A stretch of 64,000 bases of DNA from contig NZ_PJZI01000001.1 of NCBI RefSeq assembly GCF_002858805.1, forward strand, positions 298,285 through 362,284, in the 5' to 3' direction. Position numbers and translations under genes: made by a program. How positions within the stretch are numbered: position 1 is the first letter of the stretch; each line of letters opens with the position of its first letter. The notes beneath the pieces were generated by a model. The model ran no database searches. It saw nothing but the letters and a program-made list of their open reading frames with translations, and was not told the DNA's origin. Shown one piece after another: positions 12,295-21,279 of the stretch. This stretch comes from Chimaeribacter arupi. GTDB taxonomy: Bacteria; Pseudomonadota; Gammaproteobacteria; Enterobacterales; Enterobacteriaceae.

Positions 12295-13806
12295 TTATGC
12301 AGCCTCCTCGCCGGCACCGCTGGCGGCGCTGACAATCATTTCGGCGCTGGCCTCACCGGCCCGGAATTCCGCCACCATCAGCCCTTCATGCATCACGATA
12401 ATCCGGTCAGCCATGCCCATCACTTCCGGCAATTCCGACGACACCATAATCACTGCCAGCCCCTGCCCCACCAGTTCAGACATAAACTGGTGCACGGCGG
12501 CTTTGGAACCGATATCGATGCCTTTGGTCGGCTCATCCAGGATGATTACCGTGGGCTGGGTCGCCAGCCATTTGCCGATCACCACTTTTTGCTGGTTGCC
12601 GCCGGAGAGCGTTTCCACCGGCTGTTTCCAGCTGAACGCCTTGACCTGCAAGCGCCTGGCGTACTCATCCGCCAGTTGGGCTTCACGCGCCTCATTCAGG
12701 ATGCCGTTGGGGTTGAGGCGGCTCAGTTGCGGCAGGCTGATGTTCTGGCTGATGGGCAGCTGGATAATTGCCCCCTGTTTCTGACGCTCCTCCGGCACAC
12801 AGACAATCCCGGCGTTGATGGCGTCTGCGGGCTGGCGGAAATGCAGCGCCTGGCCGTTCAGCCGGATCTCACCGTGGGAAGGCTGCGTCACCCCGGAGAG
12901 TGCCTGCATCAGTTCAGTCCGCCCCGCGCCCACCAGCCCGTAGAAGCCGAGGATCTCCCCTTTGCGCAGGGAGAAATTGATATGCGCAAACTCGGTGGGG
13001 TGGCAGAGGTCGTTGACTTCCAGCACCGTGTCGCCGGGTTCGGTATGGATTTTCGGATAGGCGTGAGTGATTTCGCGCCCGACCATCATCGTCACCATGT
13101 GCTTTTCAGTGATGTCGCTGATCTGCCCGGAACTGATGTACACGCCGTCGCGCAGAATGGTGTAGTGGTCGGCAATCGCGAAGATTTCGTCGAACTTGTG
13201 TGAGATAAACAGAATGGCTTTCCCTTCGCGTTTCAGCCGTTCAACAATCTGGTAAAACTCGGTGATCTCATGCTGTGACAACGCCGCCGTCGGCTCATCC
13301 AGAATCACCACCTGGGCATCAAATGACAGTGCGCGCGCAATCGCCACCATATGCCGCTGGGCAATGCTCAGGGTTTTCAGCGTCACGCGTGGGTCAATCT
13401 GTACTTCCAGGCGGGTAAGGATGTCGCGTGCCTGCTGGTGCATGGCGGGCCAGTCGAGTTTTTTGAAAAAACCGCGATAGCGGTAGTGGCCGACAAAAAT
13501 GTTTTCCGTCACCGTCAGCTCATCAAACAGCACGGTTTCCTGATGGATGGCGGTGATGCCGACTTTGTGCGCCGCCTCGGGCGTGGGCAGGGTAATCGGA
13601 ATTGCCTTGTAGAGCAGTTCACCCTCATCGGGCTGATAGATGCCGGTCATCACTTTGACCAGCGTGGATTTTCCGGCACCGTTTTCACCGATTAATGCCG
13701 TGACTTTGCCGGGCCAGAGATCCAGTTGTACGTTTTCAAGTGCGCGCACGCCAGGGAAAGTTTTGGTGATTCCCTTGAGCGACAGCAGCGGAGTGGCGAT
13801 GGTCAT
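12295..13806 (-). CDS. Sugar ABC transporter ATP-binding protein (two ABC domains)
   Basis: Fused double ATPase (503 residues) energising CUT2 sugar uptake. The first domain has Walker [10 protein letters not shown] near residue 40 and Walker B VVILDEPTAALS. The second has the degenerate Walker A GLVGAGRTE, signature LSGGNQQKV and Walker B VIILDEPTKG. A loss of the Lys in the second Walker A is normal for this class, in which one site is catalytically weak. It lies 60 bp after the binding-protein gene, and a terminator-like palindrome sits in that gap. Confidence 0.9.
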   Translation of the reverse strand: MTIATPLLSLKGITKTFPGVRALENVQLDLWPGKVTALIGENGAGKSTLVKVMTGIYQPDEGELLYKAIPITLPTPEAAHKVGITAIHQETVLFDELTVTENIFVGHYRYRGFFKKLDWPAMHQQARDILTRLEVQIDPRVTLKTLSIAQRHMVAIARALSFDAQVVILDEPTAALSQHEITEFYQIVERLKREGKAILFISHKFDEIFAIADHYTILRDGVYISSGQISDITEKHMVTMMVGREITHAYPKIHTEPGDTVLEVNDLCHPTEFAHINFSLRKGEILGFYGLVGAGRTELMQALSGVTQPSHGEIRLNGQALHFRQPADAINAGIVCVPEERQKQGAIIQLPISQNISLPQLSRLNPNGILNEAREAQLADEYARRLQVKAFSWKQPVETLSGGNQQKVVIGKWLATQPTVIILDEPTKGIDIGSKAAVHQFMSELVGQGLAVIMVSSELPEVMGMADRIIVMHEGLMVAEFRAGEASAEMIVSAASGAGEEAA

Positions 13807-13830
13807 GGTGATATTCCCCAGCCAGGAAGC

Positions 13831-13858
13831 AAAAAGGGCGGTGGCGCGCCACCGCCGG
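13831..13858 (-). terminator. Internal terminator/attenuator between binding protein and ATPase
   Basis: Positions 13837-13856 are a perfect 20-bp palindrome (10-bp arms, no spare loop bases). On the minus strand it is followed by CTTTTTGC, so it resembles an intrinsic terminator. In the gap after the binding-protein gene it would lower downstream expression, giving the excess of periplasmic protein usual for ABC systems (inference). Confidence 0.65.
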
Positions 13859-13866
13859 TTTCGTCA

Positions 13867-14859
13867 TCAGAAAATTTTGGAGAATTTATCGATATTGGCG
13901 GCGTCGTAGACGAACGGTTCCGCCATCGCGCCGCTGCCTTCGGCATCCAGCTTCACTTTGCCGAGTTTGCCCATGCTGGCTTCCGTTTTGGTGGCGGTGC
14001 CTTTGACCAGATCGTCAGCCAGATAGGTGGCGGCGTAGCCGAGGTCGATCGGGTTCCAGATGGCGAAACTTTTCGATGCCCCGGATTTCACCGCGCCCGC
14101 CATTTCAGACGGCAACCCCAGCCCGGTGACGTACACCTGGCCAATTTTTCCCTGATCTTTCACTGCCTGCGCGGCCGCCACGATCCCCACTGACGAGGGC
14201 GAAACGATCACTTTCAGGTCAGGGTAAGATTTCAGCAACCCGACGGTTTCACGGTAACTTTTATCTGACAGATCATCGCCATAGGCCACCGTCACCAGGT
14301 TTACCGACGGGTACTTCGGCAGCACCTTTTTCATCTCCTCAATCCAGATATTCTGGTTGGTGGAGGTCGGCGTGGCGCTCAGCACTGCCACATCCCCTTT
14401 TTCCACCTTCAGCGCTTTCAGCGCGTCAGCGGCCAGCTTCACGTTGGTTTCGCCAATCAGGGCGTTGTTGGAAGGGTTAAGGTGGATCTGGCGGCCCGCT
14501 TTCGCCACACCGGAATCCCAGGAGACCACTTTAATGCCGCGCTGCATCGCTTTTTTCAGCACCGGCACCACGGCGTCCGGGTCATTGGCGGAGATGGCGA
14601 TGGCGTCCACACCCTGGGCGATCAGCCCATTGAGCACTTCAATCTGGGCTTCCGCGGTGGTGGTGGTGGGGCCGGTGTAAATGACTTTCACATCCCCGAT
14701 CTCTTTGGCGGCCTGCTGGGCGCCGACGTTGGCCGCTTCAAAAAAACCATTGCCCAGGGATTTCGCCACCAGGGCAATTTTCACCTCAGCCAGGGCGGAA
14801 CCGGACAGCGCCAGGGCGATAAGGGTGAGCGTACAACCTGCTCTTGTTTTCATTTTCAT
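13867..14859 (-). CDS. Periplasmic sugar-binding protein (rhamnose/AI-2 type)
   Basis: Substrate-binding protein of the CUT2 transporter, in the periplasmic-binding-protein type I fold. The 330-residue precursor has a classic signal peptide (MKMKTRAGCTLTLIALALSGSALA, cleavage probably after residue 24) and then KIALVAKSLGNGFFEAANVGA. Motifs such as GVDAIAISANDPDAVVPVLKKA and VVSWDSGV are typical of the RhaS/LsrB group. First gene of a four-gene leftward operon. The exact sugar is unknown; related proteins are annotated as rhamnose or autoinducer-2 binding, and the latter label is often unreliable. Confidence 0.85.
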   Translation of the reverse strand: MKMKTRAGCTLTLIALALSGSALAEVKIALVAKSLGNGFFEAANVGAQQAAKEIGDVKVIYTGPTTTTAEAQIEVLNGLIAQGVDAIAISANDPDAVVPVLKKAMQRGIKVVSWDSGVAKAGRQIHLNPSNNALIGETNVKLAADALKALKVEKGDVAVLSATPTSTNQNIWIEEMKKVLPKYPSVNLVTVAYGDDLSDKSYRETVGLLKSYPDLKVIVSPSSVGIVAAAQAVKDQGKIGQVYVTGLGLPSEMAGAVKSGASKSFAIWNPIDLGYAATYLADDLVKGTATKTEASMGKLGKVKLDAEGSGAMAEPFVYDAANIDKFSKIF

Positions 14860-15232
14860 TGCTGGTACTCCACATGTAGGGTCTCGGATTGCAGGGGATT
14901 TTTTTAGGAATTTTTATAGGTGGTTAACGATCTACCGCTGTGGCAAGAGGATTCACGCCGAACGTTTACCGGGGACGATAAAACCGTAACACGTTGACGG
15001 CGGGTGATTACAGAACCCTTCTGAAAATAGTTATCTCCACTCTAGAAAGTAACGGCGCCCACGACCTTCACGCCAATGACAGCCCTTTTCTGCCACTGGC
15101 AAAGAAGTAAAGGTGGGCGTGAGAGAGGTCACAATTTGCTGTTTTAAGAAGGGGACGCGGGGAAAACCGGTGAAGGCTTTCTGATAAACGCGGCGGCATG
15201 GAAGGTGCGCCAGGGGCGGGGTCTGTCAGCCA
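14860..15232. promoter_or_regulatory. Regulatory region upstream of the sugar-transport operon
   Basis: About 370 bp with no supported gene between the leftward binding-protein gene and the terminator of the chemoreceptor gene. It should hold the operon promoter and operator. A CRP-like site is the only specific element I can propose (15118-15133). No regulator gene lies nearby. Confidence 0.5.
15118..15133 (-). promoter_or_regulatory. CRP-like site upstream of sugar transporter
   Basis: On the minus strand TGTGA-N6-TCACG matches the CRP consensus TGTGA-N6-TCACA at 9 of 10 positions. It lies about 260 bp before the binding-protein start, so the transcript would need a long leader or a distal start. 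Catabolite control is plausible for a sugar operon. Confidence 0.45.
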
Positions 15233-15270
15233 TAAAAAAGCCTGGCGCCGGGGCAGTCCGGCGTCAGGCG
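15233..15270 (-). terminator. Rho-independent terminator after the chemoreceptor gene
   Basis: A 12-bp stem (15240-15251 with 15258-15269, one wobble pair) around a 6-base loop. On the minus strand it runs into a T-tract. It ends the chemoreceptor transcript. Confidence 0.85.
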
Positions 15271-15321
15271 GGTTATTTGTGTCGTTCAGGTTGCGACAGG
15301 CTGCGTCATAAGAAAGCAGGC

Positions 15322-17217
15322 TTACAGTTTAAAGCTGTTCACCACGCTCTCCAGTTGCTGGGTCTGCTCCTGCATCGCCTGGGCAGCGGCAGACACCTGC
15401 TCTACCAGCGCGGCGTTCTGCTGGGTGGTGCCGTCGAGCTGGTTAATCGCCAGGTTCACCTGTTCAATGCCGAGGCTCTGCTCCTGGCTGGAGGAGAGGA
15501 TCTCGTTCATCAGCGTCGCCACGTTGTTCACGCCCTGCCGCAAATCCTGCATGGTGTGCCCGGCGGTCGCCACCAGTTCAGTGCCGAGGGTGATGTCCGC
15601 CACTGAATCTTCAATCAGTTTCTTAATCTCCCGGGCTGAGGTGGCCGACCGTTGGGCCAGGCTGCGTACTTCCGCCGCCACCACGGCGAAGCCGCGCCCC
15701 TGTTCACCGGCGCGCGCCGCTTCGACTGCCGCATTCAGCGCCAGGATGTTGGTCTGGAACGCGATGCTGTCGATCACGCTGATGATATCCACAATCTTTT
15801 TCGACGAGCGGTTGATCGAGCCCATGGTATCCACCACCTGGCTGACCACATCGCTGCCTTTCTCCGCCACGCCGGAGGCGTTACGCGCCAGCTGGTTGGC
15901 GTGCTCGGCATTACCGGCGTTCTGCTTCACGGTGCTGGTGAGCTGCTCCATCGAGGCGGCGGTTTCTTCAATCGAACTGGCCTGATCTTCCGTACGCGCA
16001 GACAAATCCATGTTGCCGCCGGCAATCTCACGCGCGGCGGAGGCGATGGTCAGGCTGCTCTCGCCAACCTGCCGCAGGATCTGTTGCAGGTGCGCCAGGA
16101 AGCCATTAAAGCTCTGGTTGATGGCGTTAAATTCCGGGCTGGTGCTCTCCGGCAGCCGCTGGGTCAGGTCTGCACCCCCCGCCGAAAGCGCGGTGATGTT
16201 GTCGCGCAACGCTGCCAGGCGGCGCATAAACAGCCGCAGGGTGACAATCAGGAACGCCAGCAGGATCAGCATCACCGGCACCTGCACGGCGGCCAGGCTC
16301 AGCAGCACGCTGTTGCTCTGTTTCACCAGCAGGCGGGTCGGCAGATCGGTGGCGATAAACCACGGGCTGTGCTCGATATTGTGCAGGAACAGCGTATGTG
16401 ATTCGCCGTCCGCCTCAAACTCCGTCTCTGCCTGGCGGCGATCGCCGATCGCGGCCAGCATCTCTGTCACCTGGCGGGCCATCGGGGTGTTGAGTTCGGC
16501 CAGATTTTTCAGGCTGCCGGCCTGCGCCGGGTCGCTGCTGCCGACAATTTTGCCGTCCTGTTCCACAATCAGGATGCGGCCGTTAATGACCTGCTCCTGC
16601 TCTTTTACCAGGCTGTTAAAGAAGCCAAGCGTGACATCAATGGTCGAGACGCCCCACGCTTTATCGCCTTTGTAGATCGCCATCGCACAGTTGGTGCGCG
16701 GCTGTGGGCTGGCGCTGTCCTGATAGGCTTTCGCCCAGGCGCAAACGCCGCGCGAGGCTTTCATGCCGTCACGGAACCAGGGCTGATCGTAATAATTAGG
16801 GGATTTCCCGGCGTTCCAGGTTTCGTTGAACACCAGTTTGCCGTCAGTTCCCCTGGCATAAAAGGTGCTGAACTTGTCACGCACCGCATCGCGCATATAC
16901 GGCAACGGCCAGACCCCGCCGCCAAACACATTGGTATCGCCATACTGGTCAATCAGCCCCGGCAGCAGGGAATCAATAGAGACGCTGTCCATCAGCGTGG
17001 CGGTCTGGGTAATGCTGCGCGCCTGGGTTTCGACCCGGTTCATCCGGTCATTGACCACGGTGGCAATACGCTCGACATTGCCGGAAACCAGCACGCTTTC
17101 GCTGTGTTTGAGTTTGGGGGCAATAAAAATCTGGATAACGATTAGTGTAATGATCAGCAATGCGGCAAAAAGCACGCTGATTAACAGAGTAAACCGGGCC
17201 TGCGTTGTTTTTAACAT
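15322..17217 (-). CDS. Methyl-accepting chemotaxis protein
   Basis: Membrane chemoreceptor signalling to CheA/CheW. The 631-residue product has an N-terminal membrane segment ([20 protein letters not shown]), a periplasmic dCache-like sensor with [11 protein letters not shown] and [11 protein letters not shown], a second membrane segment near residue 300, a HAMP region, methylation helices, and the signalling hairpin tip [20 protein letters not shown]. No NWETF-type CheR/CheB tether is present; it ends VVNSFKL. An upstream in-frame TTG at 17259 lies at or before the predicted transcript start, so I use ATG 17217. Ligand unknown; the neighbouring sugar-binding protein is a candidate partner (inference). 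Confidence 0.93.
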   Translation of the reverse strand: MLKTTQARFTLLISVLFAALLIITLIVIQIFIAPKLKHSESVLVSGNVERIATVVNDRMNRVETQARSITQTATLMDSVSIDSLLPGLIDQYGDTNVFGGGVWPLPYMRDAVRDKFSTFYARGTDGKLVFNETWNAGKSPNYYDQPWFRDGMKASRGVCAWAKAYQDSASPQPRTNCAMAIYKGDKAWGVSTIDVTLGFFNSLVKEQEQVINGRILIVEQDGKIVGSSDPAQAGSLKNLAELNTPMARQVTEMLAAIGDRRQAETEFEADGESHTLFLHNIEHSPWFIATDLPTRLLVKQSNSVLLSLAAVQVPVMLILLAFLIVTLRLFMRRLAALRDNITALSAGGADLTQRLPESTSPEFNAINQSFNGFLAHLQQILRQVGESSLTIASAAREIAGGNMDLSARTEDQASSIEETAASMEQLTSTVKQNAGNAEHANQLARNASGVAEKGSDVVSQVVDTMGSINRSSKKIVDIISVIDSIAFQTNILALNAAVEAARAGEQGRGFAVVAAEVRSLAQRSATSAREIKKLIEDSVADITLGTELVATAGHTMQDLRQGVNNVATLMNEILSSSQEQSLGIEQVNLAINQLDGTTQQNAALVEQVSAAAQAMQEQTQQLESVVNSFKL

Positions 17218-17262
17218 GTTCGCGATACTCACCGATAAAAGAGCCAAATAGCTGTTCAACGG

Positions 17263-17289
17263 GTATCGGCGCTGATATAAACAACTTTA
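17263..17289 (-). promoter_or_regulatory. Sigma-28 (FliA) promoter for the chemoreceptor
   Basis: On the minus strand TAAAGTTG (17289-17282), an 11-bp spacer and GCCGATAC (17270-17263) match the FliA consensus TAAAGTTT-N11-GCCGATAA at 14 of 16 positions with exact spacing. Transcription would start near 17255, 38 bp before the ATG. It ties the gene to the flagellar regulon. Confidence 0.88.
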
Positions 17290-17549
17290 TTTATGATAGT
17301 GAACACTTACTTTCCATGTAAGCTACTGTAATCAAGGGGATGAGAAGAAAGAGTCAGCAGTCTGGTGAGATTTAATTATAATTATGCGAACCCCGTCACC
17401 TTTGCCGTGATACATCCGGCAAGGTGGGGCCTGCGCAATGCCGTTATTTCCCCTTCCGCTAAAGCAGCCCTGGTGTTGCCGTGAAACGGTTGGTGATATT
17501 CTTGGTCAAATAAAAAATGTATGTGCTAACCATTATCAGGGAGTGAACA
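17290..17549. other. Intergenic region upstream of yieE
   Basis: Some 260 bp between the chemoreceptor promoter and the rightward yieE start. I see no gene: a frame starting at 17438 just runs into yieE out of phase. A short TTGCCG/CGGCAA inverted repeat lies near 17400-17425. The yieE promoter must be here but is not distinct. Confidence 0.4.
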
Positions 17550-18275
17550 ATGGCGTGCCATTATGCGAAATGGACTCTGTCCGATACCCAGCCGGATTTG
17601 CGGCGCCTGAACCCGGAACTGGCGACCGCCGCCGCGGCATTTTCAGTGAAACGGCGGCAGCGTTACCTGCATGGCCGGGTCTTGCTGGCCGAAATGATGG
17701 CCTATTTTTACGGTATCCCCCTTCTGCCGAAAATCATCACCCCGCCCAGTGGGCGCCCCTGCTTTGCCGACACCAACCTGCCCGATTTCAGCCTGGCTTA
17801 TGCCGGGAATACCCTTGGGGTAATGCTGAGCAGCGAGGGCAAAGTCGGGCTGGATATGGAAGTGATCCGGGCGCGCAGCAGCCGCATTCTGCAACTGCAT
17901 AATGCGCACCTCAGCTCGGCGGAGCAGGCCTGGGTGGCTGAACAAAACGAGCCGATGGAAGCCTCTACCCAGCTCTGGTGCATTCGCCAGAGCGTTCTGA
18001 AGCTCTCGGGGCTTGGCAACAGCGGGCTGAACACGGTGCGGCTGCATCCGGCTTCGGCACGGCTGCGCTCCAGTGTGCTGCCGGATGTGCAGGTCGCCAG
18101 TGACAGCGACTCCCTGTTTGCCTGGGCGTGCGCGCAATCCCCGACGCTGGGCCGCATGGTGCAGTGGCGCTACCACCCTGACACCGGCTTCAGCCAGATT
18201 CAGGAGAGCCTGACCGCCCAGCAGGCACTCTCCTCGCACTTTATGAAAATGCTCAGCCTGCCGCCCACCCGCTAA
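17550..18275 (+). CDS. yieE: Phosphopantetheinyl transferase-superfamily protein YieE
   Basis: Member of the Sfp/AcpT superfamily, which moves 4'-phosphopantetheine from CoA to carrier proteins. The 241-residue product has the Mg-binding motif VGLDMEVI (Asp102, Glu104), but the second motif, normally W-x2-K-E-x3-K, reads W143-C-I-R-Q-S-V-L-K, so the usual Lys-Glu pair is replaced by Arg-Gln. The SHS-type segment reads SLAYAGN. Activity is thus uncertain. The position next to yieF matches the E. coli yieE-yieF order. The RBS GGGAG precedes ATG 17550. Confidence 0.8.
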   Translation: MACHYAKWTLSDTQPDLRRLNPELATAAAAFSVKRRQRYLHGRVLLAEMMAYFYGIPLLPKIITPPSGRPCFADTNLPDFSLAYAGNTLGVMLSSEGKVGLDMEVIRARSSRILQLHNAHLSSAEQAWVAEQNEPMEASTQLWCIRQSVLKLSGLGNSGLNTVRLHPASARLRSSVLPDVQVASDSDSLFAWACAQSPTLGRMVQWRYHPDTGFSQIQESLTAQQALSSHFMKMLSLPPTR

Positions 18276-18382
18276 TCCGGCTCGCTGCCGCCGGGCCATA
18301 CCGGCTTTCTGCTACGCTTAATCAGGCTATTTCCCCGGCGGGCCGTGCCCGGCCTGCCCTTTTCATTGATAAGGAGTCCCGG

Positions 18383-18952
18383 ATGTCTGCTCAACCCCTG
18401 CATATCGTTACCCTGCTTGGCAGCCTGCGCAAAGGTTCATATAACGCGATGGTGGCGCGCACCCTGCCGAAACTGGCCCCGGAAGGCATGACCATCAGCG
18501 CGCTGCCCTCGATTGCCGGCATCCCAATGTATGATGCCGATTTCCAGCAGGAAGAGGGCTTCCCGGAACGGGTTGAGGAGATTGCGGCGCAGATCCAGAA
18601 AGCCGACGGCGTCATTATCGTGACGCCGGAGTACAACTACTCCGTGCCGGGCGGCCTGAAGAATGCGATTGACTGGCTCTCGCGCCTGCCGCAACAGCCG
18701 CTGGCGAAAAAACCGGTGGCGATCCAGACCAGTTCGATGGGGGCGATTGGCGGGGCGCGCTGCCAGTACCATCTGCGCCAGATCCTGGTTTACCTGGATG
18801 CGCTGGTGATGAACAAACCGGAATTTATGGGCGGGGTGATTCAGAACAAAGTGGATGAGCAGATTGGTGAAGTCATTGACCAGAACACGCTCGATTTCCT
18901 CAGCGGCCAGCTCACCGCGTTCGGCCAGTACATCCAGAAAGTCAGCGGCTGA
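18383..18952 (+). CDS. yieF: NADPH-dependent FMN reductase / quinone-chromate reductase
   Basis: Soluble flavoprotein (189 residues) of the ChrR/YieF family, which reduces quinones and, incidentally, chromate by two electrons with FMN. The phosphate-binding loop GSLRKGSYN lies near residue 14, and the flavin and dimer motif PEYNYSVPGGLKNAIDWLSR lies near residue 80. It follows yieE by 107 bp with its own good RBS (AAGGAG). A bidirectional terminator separates it from adeP. Confidence 0.93.
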   Translation: MSAQPLHIVTLLGSLRKGSYNAMVARTLPKLAPEGMTISALPSIAGIPMYDADFQQEEGFPERVEEIAAQIQKADGVIIVTPEYNYSVPGGLKNAIDWLSRLPQQPLAKKPVAIQTSSMGAIGGARCQYHLRQILVYLDALVMNKPEFMGGVIQNKVDEQIGEVIDQNTLDFLSGQLTAFGQYIQKVSG

Positions 18953-18970
18953 GTGCGCTTGGCTGCCCAT

Positions 18971-19001
18971 AAAAAAGGCCGATCGTCAGATCGGCCTTTT
19001 T
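18971..19001. terminator. Bidirectional terminator between yieF and adeP
   Basis: A 13-bp perfect stem (18972-18984 with 18989-19001), GTCA loop, with A-tract on the left arm and T-tract on the right. It suits both convergent genes. Confidence 0.92.
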
Positions 19002-19022
19002 GCGTTTGAGGCAATTCAGCGC

Positions 19023-20360
19023 TTAGTGCGCATCAACAAACGCGATTTTCAGCACAAACAGCAGCGCGACCACGATCACGCATGGGTTGATCTCTTTCCA
19101 GCGCCCGGTGCCGAGTTTCATCACACAGTAAGAGATGAAGCCCAGCGCGATGCCTTCGGTGATCGAGAAGCTGAACGGCATCATCACCGCGGTGATAAAG
19201 GCCGGTACGGCTTCGGTGAGGTCATCCCAGGTGACGCGCGCCAGGCTGGAGGTCATCAATACCCCCACGTAGATCAACGCACCGGCAGCGGCATACGCCG
19301 GTACCATCCCGGCCAGCGGCGAGATAAACATCACCAGCAGGAACAGGATGCCGACCACCACCGCCGTCAGGCCGGTACGTCCGCCCACGGAGACGCCGGA
19401 GGAGCTTTCAATGTAGGCGGTCACGGAAGAGGTACCGACATAGGCGCCCACTACCGAGCTGATGCTGTCCACAAACAGCGCCTGCTTCATGCGCGGGAAT
19501 TTGCCTTTGGCATCCGCCAGCCCGGCTTTGTCCGTCACGCCAATCAGCGTACCGGAGGAGTCAAACAGGTTAACCAGCATAAAGGAGAAGATCACGCCCG
19601 CCAGCCCGAGGTTAAACGCCCCGGCCAGATCGACCTGGCCCACCACGGAGGTGATGCTCGGCGGCAGCGCCACAATCCCACCGTATTTCACATCGCCAAT
19701 CGCCCAGCCACACAGCGTGGTGACCACAATCGACACCAGCACCGCCGCATGGATGTTACGGGACGCCAGAATGGCAATAATGAAGAAGCCCAGAATACCC
19801 AGCAGCACGTTATGTGAGGAGAGGTTGCCGATGGTCACAATGGTGTCTGGGTTGGCCACAATGATGCCGGCGTTTTTCAGCCCCATCATGCCGATAAACA
19901 GCCCGATGCCGCTGGTGATGCCCACACGCAGGCTGACCGGGATGTTGGCAATCATCCAGTAACGGATGCGGAACAGGGTCAGCAGCAGGAAACCGATTGC
20001 GCCCCAGAAAATAGCACCCATCGCCACCTGCCATGAAATGCCCATCGCGCCGACCACCACAAAGGCGAAGAACGCATTCAGGCCCATCGCCGGTGCCAGC
20101 GCCACCGGCAGGTTAGCCAGCAAGCCCATAAAGATACTGCCGAACGCCGCAATCAGGCAGGTGGTCACGAAGACCGCCCGGACATCCATGCCCGCCACCC
20201 CGAGAATCTGCGGGTTTACAAAAACGATATACACCATCGTAAGGAAGGTGGTCAGCCCGGCAATCACTTCAGTACGTGCCGTGGTACCGTGCTGCTTCAG
20301 CTTGAATACGCGCTCAAGCAGGCCGTTATCATCAGCCGCGCTTGGTTGTGGTTTGCTCAT
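19023..20360 (-). CDS. adeP: Adenine permease (NCS2/AzgA family)
   Basis: Proton-coupled purine permease of the AzgA-like NCS2 group (445 residues, about 12 to 14 membrane segments). The family signature TTFLTMVYIVFVNPQIL lies near residue 37, with ALAPAMGLNAFFAF near residue 90 and DSSGTLIGVTDKAGL in the central region. It corresponds to E. coli YieG/AdeP in sequence and in the yieF-adeP-yieH order. A PurR-like box lies upstream, which fits control by purines. Confidence 0.93.
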   Translation of the reverse strand: MSKPQPSAADDNGLLERVFKLKQHGTTARTEVIAGLTTFLTMVYIVFVNPQILGVAGMDVRAVFVTTCLIAAFGSIFMGLLANLPVALAPAMGLNAFFAFVVVGAMGISWQVAMGAIFWGAIGFLLLTLFRIRYWMIANIPVSLRVGITSGIGLFIGMMGLKNAGIIVANPDTIVTIGNLSSHNVLLGILGFFIIAILASRNIHAAVLVSIVVTTLCGWAIGDVKYGGIVALPPSITSVVGQVDLAGAFNLGLAGVIFSFMLVNLFDSSGTLIGVTDKAGLADAKGKFPRMKQALFVDSISSVVGAYVGTSSVTAYIESSSGVSVGGRTGLTAVVVGILFLLVMFISPLAGMVPAYAAAGALIYVGVLMTSSLARVTWDDLTEAVPAFITAVMMPFSFSITEGIALGFISYCVMKLGTGRWKEINPCVIVVALLFVLKIAFVDAH

Positions 20361-20464
20361 TTATCTGATTTCCGAAGAGGGAAAAGGAGGGTCGGGGCTA
20401 TCCTATAACAAAAAATAGGAATTTTGACGGGGCCTTCACACTTTTTTTCGCGGATTTTACCCGC

Positions 20465-20480
20465 AGGATAACGTTTTCGC
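20465..20480. promoter_or_regulatory. PurR-like operator upstream of adeP
   Basis: Read on the minus strand, this 16-mer matches the PurR consensus (core AAACGTT) at 11 of 16 positions, about 105 bp before the adeP start. Purine permease genes are known PurR targets. No PurR gene is in the window. Confidence 0.45.
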
Positions 20481-20592
20481 CGGGCAAAAAAACGATAAGC
20501 GCGGCTGAACCCTTTTTTATTTTCATTGCGGCCCCTGGCGGAATGATGGTGTCATGCCGTACGCCAAACCGGCCGGAGAACAGGAGCACAAA

Positions 20593-21270
20593 ATGCGCGA
20601 TACCGGATGTGTGTTTTTTGATTGTGACGGGACACTGGTAGACAGTGAAGTGTTGTGCAGCCGCGGCTATGTGGCGATGTTCGCGCATTACGGCATCACC
20701 CTGACGCTGGAAGAGGTCTTTAAGAAATACAAAGGGGTAAAACTCTACGACATTATTGCGCAGGTCGGGCAGCAACACCGGTTGTCCGCACCGGTCGGGG
20801 AGATGGAGGCGCGTTACCGGCAGGAAGTGGCGCAGCTTTTTGAGCAAGAATTAGTGGCCATCGACGGCGCACGCGAGCTCCTGATGCAGATTCATGTGCC
20901 GGTGTGTGTGGTGTCCAACGGGCCGGTCAGTAAGATGCAGCACTCCCTTGGCCTGACCGGCCTGTTGCCCTTCTTTACCGACGGCGATCGCCACCGGCTG
21001 TTCAGCGGCTATGACATCCAGCGCTGGAAGCCGGACCCGGCCCTGCTGCACCATGCAGCCGCACAGATGGGCGTAGAGACCGGGCGCTGCATACTGGTGG
21101 AGGATTCGGTCGCCGGTGCCCAGGCCGGGATCGCCGCAGGCATCCCGGTGTTCTATTACTGTGCCGATCCGCATAACCCGGTGATTGACCACCCGCTGGT
21201 GACGCCTTTCCATGACATGCGCGCCCTGCCCGGCCTGTGGCGTGAGCAGGGCTATCGCCTGACGCGCTGA
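20593..21270 (+). CDS. yieH: HAD-family phosphatase YieH (6-phosphogluconate phosphatase)
   Basis: Haloacid-dehalogenase phosphatase (225 residues); the E. coli homologue acts on 6-phosphogluconate. Motif I FFDCDGTLVDSE is near residue 8, motif II VVSNGP near residue 115, the motif III Lys lies in RWKPDPAL, and motif IV is LVEDSVAGAQAG. I chose ATG 20593 rather than the in-frame ATG 20554: CAGGAG lies 6 bp upstream, and the family N-terminus begins here. It is divergent from adeP and converges on quiC with a 9-bp gap. Confidence 0.93.
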   Translation: MRDTGCVFFDCDGTLVDSEVLCSRGYVAMFAHYGITLTLEEVFKKYKGVKLYDIIAQVGQQHRLSAPVGEMEARYRQEVAQLFEQELVAIDGARELLMQIHVPVCVVSNGPVSKMQHSLGLTGLLPFFTDGDRHRLFSGYDIQRWKPDPALLHHAAAQMGVETGRCILVEDSVAGAQAGIAAGIPVFYYCADPHNPVIDHPLVTPFHDMRALPGLWREQGYRLTR

Positions 21271-21279
21271 GCCGCGCGG

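Noticed and set aside
11239..13203. Plus-strand frame of 654 codons across the sugar permease and ATPase genes
   Set aside because: Antisense to two well-supported transporter genes; composition dominated by His, Gln and Arg with no domain.
17438..17902. Plus-strand frame overlapping the 5' half of yieE
   Set aside because: No family resemblance and out of phase with yieE, which has a good ribosome site and conserved motifs.
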